DNA of 64,000 bases from Siphonodentalium dalli (Eukaryota; Mollusca; Scaphopoda; Gadilida; Siphonodentaliidae): positions 85,970,324 to 86,034,323 of the forward strand of contig CP136061.1 in the NCBI GenBank assembly GCA_032622095.1. Direction: 5' to 3'. Shown here in pieces: positions 20,722 to 31,489 of this stretch. How positions within the stretch are numbered: position 1 is the stretch's first letter; every line of letters starts with the position of its first letter. The notes below the pieces were generated by a model. It was not told the DNA's origin. It worked only from the letters and a program-made list of their open reading frames with translations, and did no database searches. Made by a program: the position numbers and the translations under genes.

Positions 20722-20740
20722 TTAGATTTTTTATGGTATG

Positions 20741-21640
20741 CGAACTGTGGTGTTTGCTAATTTGCATAATTGTGTGGTTTTTTTTAGTTGCAATTAAAGC
20801 ACGCTATGTATACACGGAGTTATCGCGGATACAAATCCGTTATAATGTGTAATGTTCATATTGGACCTTTTTATATCAATAATTAAGACCGTGGGACAAA
20901 TAGATAAACCTTATTATGCAGTTGGTGTGTGCTGCAGGCAATCGCACATACGATGTACATACGTTACAAATACGTTTATGTACTAGTTCAAATAGCCACT
21001 CTTTACTGTTTATCAATTGACTATTTCTTTTCTTCAATACATTCCTCAGACTTCAGAGAATACCCGTATGTTGCATAACACTCTGTGACATATGTCAATT
21101 TCTTTTTTCACTACTACAACGTGTTAGTTTCACATTTTAGCAATCTGGAAATGAACACGTCTGTCGGCGTCTTCACGGCCATTTGAAACGAAACCGAACA
21201 TTTCGCTGCATGGCTACTCAACTTCGAAATTGCTTTACTCCTGTTTCCGTGAACCGATTTCCACCATGCAACCAGCAAACTGACCGGAGAATAGCTGCGC
21301 AAATGACGGGTATGTTAATTGATCCAGATTATGAATGTCTTATGTTCTAAATAGCGATGATTCCAACATAAAATTTACTTTTCGATCTGGATTAAAGAAT
21401 TTATGCGCGCATTTATGCCTGCTATTAAGGAGGTTCGTGTGTACTCCTTTGTCAGATAACAAAACAGTTATCACCCTTGTTTTCGTGAGACACGGGGATT
21501 TGTCGCCGCTCTCGACCTGGAATGTCACCCTCGGGCCGGGCGGCCCTCGGGTGACATTCCAGGTCTCGAGCGGGCGACAAATCCCCATGTCTCACTCAAT
21601 CGCGGGCGATAACTGTATATTGTTATCCTTCATCCCTTTC
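20741..21640 (+). repeat. Repeat R1, copy A (left-truncated at the Polinton junction)
   Basis: Starts mid-unit at CGAACTGTGGTGTTTGC and is collinear with 21860-22740. It contains GCACGCTATGTATA, CCGTGGGACAAATAGATAAA, ATTGACTATTTCTTTTC and, at its end, a hairpin (GACCTGGAATGTCACC / GGTGACATTCCAGGTC, about 21500-21590). The ORF at 21335-21883 spans the hairpin and is spurious. Confidence 0.88.
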
Positions 21641-21649
21641 ATCCTATTT

Positions 21650-22742
21650 TCCTCTTCTGATTGGCTGAGAGTGCGTCACGAGTCGTGGCGGGCCGTAAAT
21701 CACTTATTACCCTCGAGGGTAACATTTTCTCAGTTATTGACCGCTCAGCTGTTACCAGTAAACGTTGAACTACGAAGAACTCAACGCGCAGAGATTCTCT
21801 CACAGCTCTCCAATAATTTCCGAAAACACTGTTTTTATAAACCACACTGTTTCGCAACAACCGCGAACTGTGGTGTTTGCTAATTTGCATAATAGTGTTT
21901 TTTTTATTTGCAATTAAAGCACGCTATGTATAAATGGTGTTATCACGGACATAAATCCGTTATAAGGTGTAATGTTCCTATTGGACCTTTTTATATCAAT
22001 AATAAATACCGTGGGACAAATAGATAAACCTTATTATGCAGTTGGTATGTGCTGCAGACAATTGCATATACGATGTACATACGTTACAAATACGTTTATG
22101 TACTGAGCTCTGAAGATCAAATAGCCACTCTTTACTGTTTATCAATTGACTATTTCTTTTCGGCTATACATTCCTCAGACTTCTCAAGAATACCCTTATG
22201 TTGCGTAACAATCTGTAACAGTTGTCAATTTCATTTTGCAACATGTCAGTTTCACATTTTAGAGTTCTGGAAATTAAAACGTCTGCCTGCGTCTTTACGC
22301 TCATTTAAATGAAACCGAACATTTCACCGCATGGCTACTCAACTTCGAAATTGCTTTACTCCTCTTTCCGACAACCGATTCCAACCATGCAACCAGCAAA
22401 CTGACCGGAGAATAGCTGCGCAAATGATGGGTCTGTTAATTAATCCAGATTATGAATGTTTTATTTTCTAAATAGCGAGGATTCCAACATAAAATTGACT
22501 TTTCGAACTGGATTAAAGAATATACGCGCGCATTTATGCCTTCTATTAAGAAGGTTCGTGTGTACTCCTTTGTCAGATAACAAAACAGTTGTCACCCTTG
22601 TTTTCGTGAGACACGGGGGATTTGTCGCCGCTCTCGACCTGGAATGTCACCCTCGGGCCTGGCGACCATCGGGTGACATTCCAGGTCTCGAGCGGGCGAC
22701 AAATCCCCGTGTCTCACTCAATCGTGAACGATAACTCTATAT
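21650..22742 (+). repeat. Repeat R1, copy B (near complete, ~1.1 kb)
   Basis: Begins CTTCTGATTGGCTGAGAGTGC and ends after the same hairpin and a CTCACTCAATCG-like sequence. It is closely similar over its length to copies A, C and D. No coding potential; probably a non-autonomous element or a satellite-like unit. Confidence 0.88.
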
Positions 22743-22833
22743 TATCAACTCCATAGCCGTTACGGCGTTACCTGTATACAGTTTCCACAACTAAATCACA
22801 TTCAAGCTCAAAAATATTTTATATTATATCTAA

Positions 22834-23260
22834 CTAGCCGATGAGCCCGAGGTTGTCCGGGCTATTCAAATACCAAATTTCAAGTCGATAGCTCCACCGT
22901 TTCCGAGATCTGGTCTGCGCATGCGCGAAGCTTGCGTCGCACGGGCTCAGCGACCCGATAAAAATCGTATCCGGGGCAAGATACATTAACATAGCAAATT
23001 TCAAGTCGATAGCTCCACCCGTTTCCGAGATCTCGTATGCGCATGCGCTGCACGGGCGTCGCACGGGTTCGCCAATACGACAAGGACGACCGCCTGGTCA
23101 AACTACACACAAGTACCAAGTTTCGTCCCGATCGGTCGAAACGACAGCACAACACGCATTTTTTGTTTTTCATGAATTAATTCATGGTACCCGTCCCTCA
23201 AAGACTGACCCGATGAAAAATTCCCCTGTTCCTAGGACATATATGACACAACAACCCATT
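22834..23260. repeat. Pair of ~120-bp tandem units with a 'CTAGCCGATG...GTCCGGGCT' head
   Basis: The head CTAGCCGATGAGCCCGAGG resembles the 'CTAGCTGATG..GACTTCGTCCGGGC' heads of other elements here. Two units share AAATTTCAAGTCGATAGCTCC and GCGCATGCGC. A related tail with (CAGA)n and AATATATATGA is at 23570-23612. Confidence 0.7.
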
Positions 23261-24742
23261 CTGCCTTTTTAATCGAGATAATTGCATTCCGCGTTTCGTT
23301 TTGCATCCGTATTTTACGCATGGGTAGCCGTTTAGCAGCTTCGATTATAATAAAGAGCGTTGATCCTTAACACCTCCGAATATGGTCAATATAAAGATCG
23401 TTGATGCCTTAACCTCCCCGAAGTGGCGTTTGCGGTGATTTTGATGATTGGGAGTGGAGAATCGGGGCTCAGATCTTGTCCAAAATGCGACGTCGACGAT
23501 TCCCGTGGGATTTTACCTTTGGATAGGAAGTTTGGTCTCGATCGGTCAACCCGTTTTCGATTCTATAAAGGACTTACAGACAGACAGAGGTCTTCAAAAT
23601 ATATATGAGATAATATGATTTTGAGGGCGTTACCATTTCTGATTATGGTTGGTTTCTTGTTATTTAATGGAAAGTGGATTTTATTTAATATCGTTCTTTA
23701 AAATTATTAGACATCGCTAGATGGTGTTTACAAAATTTTAGTGTTAGATAACTCTATCGTAGAGTTATACACACATGCAAAAAGCTCTCACAACTTGGAC
23801 ATTGCGCGGAATTAAAACTCGAAGTAATGTTAAACTAAAGTACAGATATACTAAATATACAGGCCATGGCGGCTGAAGTCCCAAAAACATTGGAAGTAAA
23901 TTTTTTTGGGGCGGGGCGTTGGTGAGTGTATATATCATAGTTTTTCTCCATGCACCTGGGATGTGATAATCACGGTGGGTAGCACATTGATAGTTCGGTG
24001 AATATTCATTGGGTTTACACTAACTAAGCCAACTGGATAAGAAATAGCACACTAGACCGCCCATACATTAAATTGCGCAATTGAGTTGTACTTCAGCCAA
24101 TTGGATTTCGAGTCAGTGCACTTATTAATAAATGTTACTTTGTCCTTCCTATGCAAAGCAACCGACAAGGCCAAATCAAATTCTACTTATTATTGTTTTT
24201 TAATTTTCGGGGGGGGGGGGGGTGCAGATACCACAGGCACCCTAACAGACTCACGTCTTCAGTGCTGAAGCGCAATTAAAGCTCACTTAATTTTCGAACC
24301 CCCAGATCACATTATATGCAACATATAGTCCATAGTATATACAAAAATATATATATGCTACCAGAATAAGGGAGAGCTGTGGCATAGGAGTGTCCACCAA
24401 GTGAAGGAGATTGTCAGATTCAAACCAAGATTTCCCCCGTTACTCACCCCATAATGCATCATAATTCACAATTAATATATATAGTTATTCCCCTTCCATT
24501 TGGAATATTAGACTGGCAGTACAGACCAGATCGAAATTAAGCACACAACACCTGTCGGTACCTTGGCAAAAACAACATGTTCACAGTTTATATATACGAC
24601 CGGATAAGTCGACATTAATTTTTTTTGGAGTTTGCTCTTTCAAATGGTATATAATATGGAATATGTTGATATGTGATCTGGTGATTCGAAAATTAACTGG
24701 GCCCTTAATAAAGGCTATTCCTCAGTTAGTTGGGATATAGAT
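23261..24742. other. Unannotated stretch with a poly-G run
   Basis: No gene supported. A 15-base G run at about 24210-24225 and an element tail at 23570-23612 are the only features. Confidence 0.4.
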
Positions 24743-24839
24743 GATCTACAACTCGTTCCCAGTTTATAGCGAGGTTCAGACCTAATTTGCTGGACGAGTT
24801 TTGTAAATTCCGCTATAAACCGGGGACGAGTTGTAGATC
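24743..24839. repeat. Hairpin of ~97 bp
   Basis: GATCTACAACTCGTTCCC at the left is mirrored by GGGGACGAGTTGTAGATC at the right. The arms also pair through TTTATAGCG / CGCTATAAA. Confidence 0.85.
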
Positions 24840-25237
24840 CTATGTATTACATGATCCAAAACCTCGACAAAACATACTTAAATTAACAAATGGGACGCCA
24901 AACTAACATTGGCTTCTATAAGGCATGCGATGACGTTTCACGTGACTATATGTTGTTTGCCCGCGTAAAGAAATAGTCCCAGATAAATAAAGACTCTTTG
25001 GCGTATTAAATGGTGTATATTTAATGACATAACTTTTCAAACTCTTCATTCATAATAATATCTTGGACAAATATTGGAAGCCATAGTATTTTAGGACGTA
25101 GCGTACTGAATGTAAACAGACCACAATCCGGAAGTCAAAGGTCACCTGGCACTATTTCCTATTATTAAACGAAGGTTCGATATCATAATTTATAGAATTG
25201 GTTTATTGAATGGAATAATGGTCGGATAATGTAATAA

Positions 25238-27120
25238 TATACAGTTATCGCCCGCGATTGAGTGAGACCCGGGGATTTGTCGCCATGCTGGTTGCATGGT
25301 GGAAATCGGTTCACGGAAAGAGGAGTAAAGCAATTTCGAAGTTGAGTAGCCATGCAGCGAAATGTTCGGTTTCGTTTCAAATGGCCGTGAAGACCCCGAC
25401 AGACTTGTTCATTTCCAGATTGCTAAAATGTGAAAATAACATGTTGGTGTAGTGCAAAAAGAAATTGACATATGTCACATATTGTTACGCAACATAGGGG
25501 TATTCTCTGACGTCTGAGGAATGTATTGAAGAAAAGAAATAGTCAATTGATAAACAGTAAAGAGTGGCTATTTGAACTAGTACATAAACGTATCTGTAAC
25601 GTATGTACATCATATGTGTGATTGCCTGCAGCACACACCAACTGCATAATAAGGTTTATCTATTTGTCCCACGGTCTTTATTATTGATATAAAAAGGTCC
25701 AATAGGAACATTATAACGGATTTGTATCCGCGATAACACCATTTATACATAGCGTGCTTTAATTGCAACTAAAAAAACACACAATTATGCAAATTAGCAA
25801 ACACCACAGTTCGCGGTTGTTATGATACAGTGGGGTTTATAAAAACAGTGTTTTCGAAAATTGTTAGAGAGCTGTGAGAGTGTCTCTGCACGTTGAGTTC
25901 TTCGTAGTTCTATGTTTACTGGTAATAGCTGAGCGGTCAATAACTGAGACAATGTTACCCTCGATGGTACTAAGGTGATTTACGGCCCGCCATGTGACGC
26001 ACTCTCAGCCAATCAGAAGAGATGAAATGTGATGAAGGGTAACAAATTGTATTGTTATCCCATTTCATCCCTTCTGATTGGCTGTCTTCTGATTGGCTGT
26101 GAGTGCGTCACATGGCGGGCCGTAAATCACTTATTACCATCGAGGGTAACATTTTCTCAATTATTGACCGCTCAGCTGTTACCAGTAAACATAGAACTAC
26201 GAAGAACTCAACGCGCAGAGATTCTCTCACAGCTCTCTAATAATTTCCGAAAACACTGTTTTTATAAACCCCACTGTTTCATAACAACCGCGAACTGTAG
26301 TGTTTGTTAATTTGCATAATTGGGTGACACAAATCCGTTATAAGGTGTAATGTTCCTATTGGACCTTTTTATATCAATAATAAATACCGTGGGACAAATA
26401 GATAAACCTTATTATGCAGTTGGTATGTGCTGCAGACAATTGCACATGCGATGTGCATACGTTACAAATACGTTTATGTATCAGCTCTAAAGATCACATA
26501 GCCACTCTTTACTGTTTATCAATTGACTATTTCTTTTCGGCAATACATTCCTCAGACTTCAGAAGAATACACTTATGTTGCGTAACAATCTCTGTAACAT
26601 ATGTCAATTTCTTTTTGCACAACTACAACGTGTTAGTTTTACATTTTAGCGTTCTGGAAATTAACACGTGCACATGTGCCTGCGTCTTTGCGCTCATTTG
26701 AACGAAGCCGAACACATTTCGCTGCATGGCTACTATACTTCGAAATTGCTTTACTCCTCTTTCCGTGAACCGATTCCCACCATGCGACCAGCAAACTGAC
26801 CGGAGAATAGCTGCGCAAATGATGGGTGTGTTAATTGATCCAGAATGTGAATGTTTTATTTTCTGAAAAGCGAGGATTCCAACATAAAATTAACTCTTCG
26901 AATTGGATTAAAGAATATACGCACGCACTTAGGCCTGCTATTAAGGAGGTTCGTGTGTACTCCTTTGTCAGATAACAAAACAGTTATCACCCTTGTTTTC
27001 GTGAGACACGGGGATTTGTCGCCGCTCTCGACCTGGAATGCGGCCCTCGGGTGACATTCCAGGTCTCGAGCGGACGACAAATCCCCGTGTCTCACTCAAT
27101 CGCGGGCGATAACTGTATAA
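25238..27120. repeat. Large inverted repeat made of R1 copies C (reverse) and D (forward)
   Basis: 25238-26022 is the reverse complement of R1. From about 26090 the forward copy D begins with the same CTTCTGATTGGCTG start. The two are nearly symmetrical around 26055, giving a palindrome of ~0.8-1 kb arms. Copy C lacks much of the internal hairpin carried by D. ORFs here (26029-26310, 26414-26701, 26851-27095) are repeat shadows. Confidence 0.88.
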
Positions 27121-27299
27121 TATTACTCGGAGGTGTTGCATGGCCATTGCATGTGCCAATAATTGCGCTAAGGGAGTTGTGCTTTAGTGCAAATAGGCAT
27201 ATTAATAAATGTGAATTTGACCTCCCATATAGAACCTGCCCAGAAGGCATCAAATTAAATTTATTTTTCTAAATTTCCCAGGAGAGGATATATACCGCC

Positions 27300-27390
27300 C
27301 CCCGCGCTCTATCTCTCTCTCTCTCGCAGTCAATAACTGTCATCATAGACGTGGCGACAGGGGGGTTTGGGGGGGGGGGGGGTGTCTCAC
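27300..27390. repeat. Microsatellite and poly-G tract
   Basis: A short CT run (about 27312-27328) and a G run at about 27367-27383. Confidence 0.8.
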
Positions 27391-27399
27391 CCCCACAAC

Positions 27400-28170
27400 T
27401 TTGGTCAAAATTTTCAACAGTTGGAAATTTCATACCTGACACAACATTAGTTGGAAATTTCACACCAACAATAGGTTGAAAATATCCTTGTAGTTTGATT
27501 TTCAAACAATTTATTGGGGATAATTTATTGTTTTTGGACCAATATTTGCATATTTTCCTTCTTTTGGTAAATTTGTTCGACTGAAATGGCCATCAATTGG
27601 AAATTTTCCAACCTTATGAGGGTGGCAGGTTGGAAATTTCCAACACTTGGAAAGCTTGTGTCCTGGTCCCTCCTCCGTGGCCAGTCAAAAACTTAATTTA
27701 AGAAAACAATATTGTCCTACATTTGGTCAATATTGTCACTTGAATTGTCATCAGTTGGAAATTTTCCAACCTAAGTCGGGGTCTCAGGTTGGAAATTTCC
27801 AATTCTAGTAAGGCTTGAGGCTGGTCTAGATGCTAGGATTTTACGATTTTCTTGTTCAGATTTCAAAATTTTCGCACACCGGCGGTCCGAACCATGGTCG
27901 CCCGCTGTGTTCTGGTCCCTCCCCGTGCCCAGTTAAAAACTGCTGAATTTACGAAAACAATATTTTACTATATTTGGTCAAAATTGTGGACTCAAATAGT
28001 CATCAGTTGGAAAATTTCCAACCTAAGGGTGGGTATGAAGTTTGAACTTTCCAGCACTAGGATAGCTTGAGGTCAGTCTAGATGCTAGGATTTTGCGATT
28101 TTCTTGTTTAGTTTTCAACATTTTCTCACACCGGGCCGAACAACCATGGTCGGCATGATGTTTCCTGGTC
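27400..28170. repeat. Tandem repeat with TTGGAAATTTTCCAA palindromes
   Basis: About three diverged units. Each has CATCAGTTGGAAATTTTCC, CAGGTTGGAAATTTCCAA, GCTTGAGG, GGTCTAGATGCTAGGATTT and a TTTTCGCACACCGG-like part, followed by CTGGTCCCT. The short self-complementary TTGGAAAWTTTCCAA word recurs at each copy. Confidence 0.75.
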
Positions 28171-28204
28171 TCTTGTCGTAGTCGTGTGTGCATTTGTCTG
28201 GAGT

Positions 28205-28535
28205 TAGACCACTAGATGTTAGGATTTATGTAATTTGCAGGTTCAAATATCTATTATTATACCGGGTAGATAGAACAATGGTTTATGAATATTATATTAT
28301 TAGGCCTGAACACTTAGGTGGACGGGGAGAATGGAATTATGCCAAACCTTTGTTTAGTCTGATTGAAGGGGGAGGGGTGCAAATTGAATCAATTATGCTA
28401 GATCTTGTATTTTGGTTTGATTCAAGGGGGGGGGTTGCAAATGGAATTATGCAAAACCTTGTCGTTCTGATTCAAGGGGGGGGGTGCAGTTGGAATTCCT
28501 CAAGGTGGACACCCCCCACGGAGACCCTCTAACCA
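28205..28535. repeat. Dispersed repeat, second copy of 2166-2280 plus 4690-4850
   Basis: This copy joins in one piece the two segments found separately at 2.2 kb and 4.7 kb. It suggests they are parts of one family. Confidence 0.8.
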
Positions 28536-28710
28536 CGTCCCTGACTGTCATTTACGCCACAGGTGTAAGATGTTTTTGTAATTTTATTTGCGTGTGGACC
28601 AATGGGCGAATGCATTATGGGTGATTAGGTATTTTGTACTTGAGTAAACAGTACCGATAGAGTCACGATAGTCCGACACAGATTACCACATGTGTTTACG
28701 CCACCGGTGT

Positions 28711-29835
28711 AATTGGGGGACATGTCTCTATTCCGAAGGTCCGCTATCCCGAAGGTCCACTATTCCGAAGGTTCTCTATTCTGAATATTTGCTATTTCGA
28801 AGGTTCACTATTCCGAAGATTCGCTATTCCGAAGGTTCTCTATTCCGAAGGTTTTTGTTATTTTAAGGTTAATTCTATATTCTAAGGTATTGAGAGGGTT
28901 AATTATCACGAAGATTCTTTTTATGAAGGAAATAACTTAAAACATTAAATGTGATTTTGTTTTGTTCTCGCGGGTTTTCTTGAGATTTACGGTTCTGTTC
29001 TGTGCGGGCTCCAATTTGGGGTTCAATATTTTAAGGGCCACATTTTGAAATTTATGGGCCCATACCTTTGAACTCTGGGCATATAATATGAATATTGGGG
29101 GGGGCATGTCTCTATTCCGAAGGTTCGCTATCCCGAAGGTCCACTATTCCGAAGGTTCTCTGAATGTTCGCTATTCCGAAGGTTCACTATTCCGAAGGTT
29201 CTCTATTCCGAAGGTTTTGTTATTTTAAGGTTAATTCTATATTCTAAAGTATTGAGAGGGTTCATTATCACGAAGATTCTTTTTATGAAGGAAATAACTT
29301 AAAACATTAAATGTGATTTTGTTTTGTTCTCGCGGGTTTTCTTGAGATTTAATGTCATTACGTGGGCACATACCTTTGAATTCTTGGCATATAATATGAA
29401 TGTTGCGGTATATATGGACCCTCCTGCATTGGGACATGACACAGGTACAGTTGACTTAAGTTCTGTTCTGTGTGGGCTCCAATTTGGGTTTCAATATTTT
29501 AAGGGCCAAATTTAGAAATTTATGGGCCCATATCTTTGAACTCTGGGCATATAATATGAATATTGGGGGGGGGGGCATGTCTCTATTCCGAAGGTTCGCT
29601 ATCCCGAAGGTCCACTATCCCGAAGGTTCTCTGAATGTTCGCTATTCCGAAGGTTCACTATTCCGAAGGTTTGCTATTCCGAGGGTTCTCTATTCCGAAG
29701 GTTTTTGTTATTTTAAGGTTAATTCTATATTCTAAAGTATTGAGAGGTTTCATTATCACGAAGATTCTTTTTATGAAGGAAATAACTTAAAACATTAAAT
29801 GTGATTTTGTTTTGTTTTCGCGGGTTTTCTTGAGT
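28711..29835. repeat. Nested tandem repeat: 14-bp CTATTCCGAAGGTT units inside ~470-bp units
   Basis: Three large units (about 28711-29104, 29105-29575, 29576-29835). Each starts with GGGGGCATGTCTCTATTCCG, carries 6-9 copies of CTATTCCGAAGGTTC, then TTGTTATTTTAAGGTTAATTC, a GTGATTTTGTTTTGTT segment and a TTTGAACTCTGGGCATATAAT segment. Identity between large units is very high. Confidence 0.9.
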
Positions 29836-30300
29836 TTAATGTCATTACGTATGACTTTATTTCTCATTACATATTGACGCCACGCAGCCCACACAATTGC
29901 TATGTTTCCATGCGATTTAATGTCATTACGTGTGACGTAATATCTCAATAATCTCAGAGGCAAGAATATGCCAGCTAATGGCGGATTATAACAGTGGGGC
30001 TATAACGCTTAATGAATACTGGAGGCTATAACAAACTGCGCAGCAGAATATCGCTGAATAGACGAGTATGAGATGAACCTAACTGCAATTGTGACTTTGT
30101 TTAAAGGCCCACTTAATTTTTTAGTCATCGATTGTTTTTATAGTATATACGGTTTTAATAACAATTTATGCCATCAAATTTGAATAAAATACTATAATTC
30201 ATCACTATTTGAAACGCAGAATACTACTATCTCCTAATTTGAAGCACCCTGAAACACCTTTAGAAAACCGTGTCAAGTCGTGCGTCGTATAACTAGCAAT
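29836..30300. other. Unannotated stretch
   Basis: No gene or clear repeat seen. Confidence 0.4.
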
Positions 30301-30301
30301 T

Positions 30302-31016
30302 AGCAACTAGCATGTCACCTTCGGCTTTCCATAGATTTCGACGTAATTTGATACTTAGGGATACTTGTGTCCGGGAAGTGTTTTGGACGGATCAAATCGT
30401 GACCCTGACCTTGACCATCAAAATGGTCAATTCAAGGTCAAATCGGGTAAAACGGACGGATTTCGACGAAATTTGATAGCTAGGGGTACCTTTGTCCGGG
30501 GAGTGTTTTGAATGGGTCAAATTGTGACCCCTACCTGACCTTGACCTTTAAAACAGTCAATTCAAGGTCAATTTGGGTAAAACGGACGGATTTCGACGAA
30601 ATTTGATACCTAGGGATACTTGTGTCCGGGAAGTGTTTTGGACGGATCAAATCGTGACCCTGACCTTGACCTTCAATATGGTCAATCAAAGGTCAAATCG
30701 GGAAAAACGGATGGATTCGACGAAATTTGATACCTATGGGTACTTTTGTCGGGGGAGTGTTTTGGACGGGTCAAATCATGACTCCGACCTGACCTTGACC
30801 TTTAAAAATTGTCAATTAAAGGTACAGTCGGGTAAAACGGACGGATTTTGACGAAATTTGATACCTAGGGGTACTTTTCTCCTGGGTGTTTTGGACGGGT
30901 CAAATCATGACCCTGACCTGACCTTGACTTTCAAAATAGTCAATTCAAGGTCAAATCGCGCCTTTGGCTGGAAATAAGATGGGAAACAGCCCGGACGAAG
31001 TCGGGCCCATCAGCTA
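30302..31016 (-). repeat. Tandem-core element with 'GACTTCGTCCGGGC' head (reverse copy)
   Basis: About five ~120-bp units, each with GACCTTGAATTGAC, GGTCAGGTCGGGGTCA-like and GTGTTTTGGACGGGTCAAAT segments. The head lies at the right end (CCCGGACGAAGTCGGGCCCA then CAGCTAGT). Related copies are at 39.35, 42.73 and 54.22 kb. The ORF at 30573-30851 is a repeat shadow. Confidence 0.88.
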
Positions 31017-31098
31017 GTGTAATAAAGAAGACAGTTTGAAGAATGTAATGTATAACACGAGAAACGGGAAAACTTGATATATAGAGGATATGAAATGA

Positions 31099-31218
31099 GT
31101 GTTTCTCTCATATGATATTTATGAAACGAGTCTAAGAATTTTCAGTTTTCTCGAGCCTCCGGCGAGAGAAAACTGAAAATTCGTGACGAGTTTCATAAAT
31201 ATCATATGAGAGAAACAC
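31099..31218. repeat. Hairpin of 120 bp
   Basis: GTGTTTCTCTCATATGATAT at the left pairs with ATATCATATGAGAGAAACAC at the right. The arms run on through AACTGAAAATTC to a short CCTCCGGCG loop. GAATTACATATTCTATTTAT follows the hairpin and recurs at about 31459. Confidence 0.9.
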
Positions 31219-31489
31219 GAATTACATATTCTATTTATCATATGACACCTATAAATTGATTATGATGTCCAAAACGCATACAAATCGCTAAATAGCTATA
31301 TGACATTGGCAGCAAAAGGTTAATGTGACGTCACTTCATTGCACCGGAAGCCCAATTACACCTGGTGAACTAGCAGAAATAATGTGCACGCGAAGATATA
31401 GTGCGCTATTCTGTTCTCAGTTTGTGACATTATATCGTATGTTTATTAGATAAATACGAATTACATATTCTATTTATCGTATAACAATG

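Larger units (their letters stand above)
8762..20740 (-). mobile_element. Degenerate Polinton/Maverick (adintovirus-like) element
   Basis: About 12 kb in which all recognisable genes lie on the minus strand and are packed end to end. Hallmarks present: protein-primed type PolB, retrovirus-like integrase with chromodomain, FtsK/HerA-type packaging ATPase, adenain-type cysteine protease, double-jelly-roll major capsid and single-jelly-roll penton protein. This combination defines Polintons/Mavericks, the endogenous form of adintoviruses. Several genes carry stops and frameshifts and PolB carries a nested transposon, so the copy is inactive. I could not identify terminal inverted repeats or a 6-bp target duplication. 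On the right the element stops abruptly at about 20740, inside a copy of repeat R1, which suggests truncation. Confidence 0.95.

Noticed and set aside
8762-20740. Alternative genetic code (TAA/TAG read as an amino acid)
   Set aside because: Frameshifts, a TGA at an apparent Arg site, loss of PolB motif A and a nested transposon show ordinary decay.
21335-21883. 182-codon plus-strand ORF
   Set aside because: Spans the R1 hairpin and the junction of two R1 copies; other R1 copies do not keep the frame.
28711-29835. CRISPR-like array
   Set aside because: Repeats are contiguous and degenerate without unique spacers, and the context is an animal genome with no cas genes.
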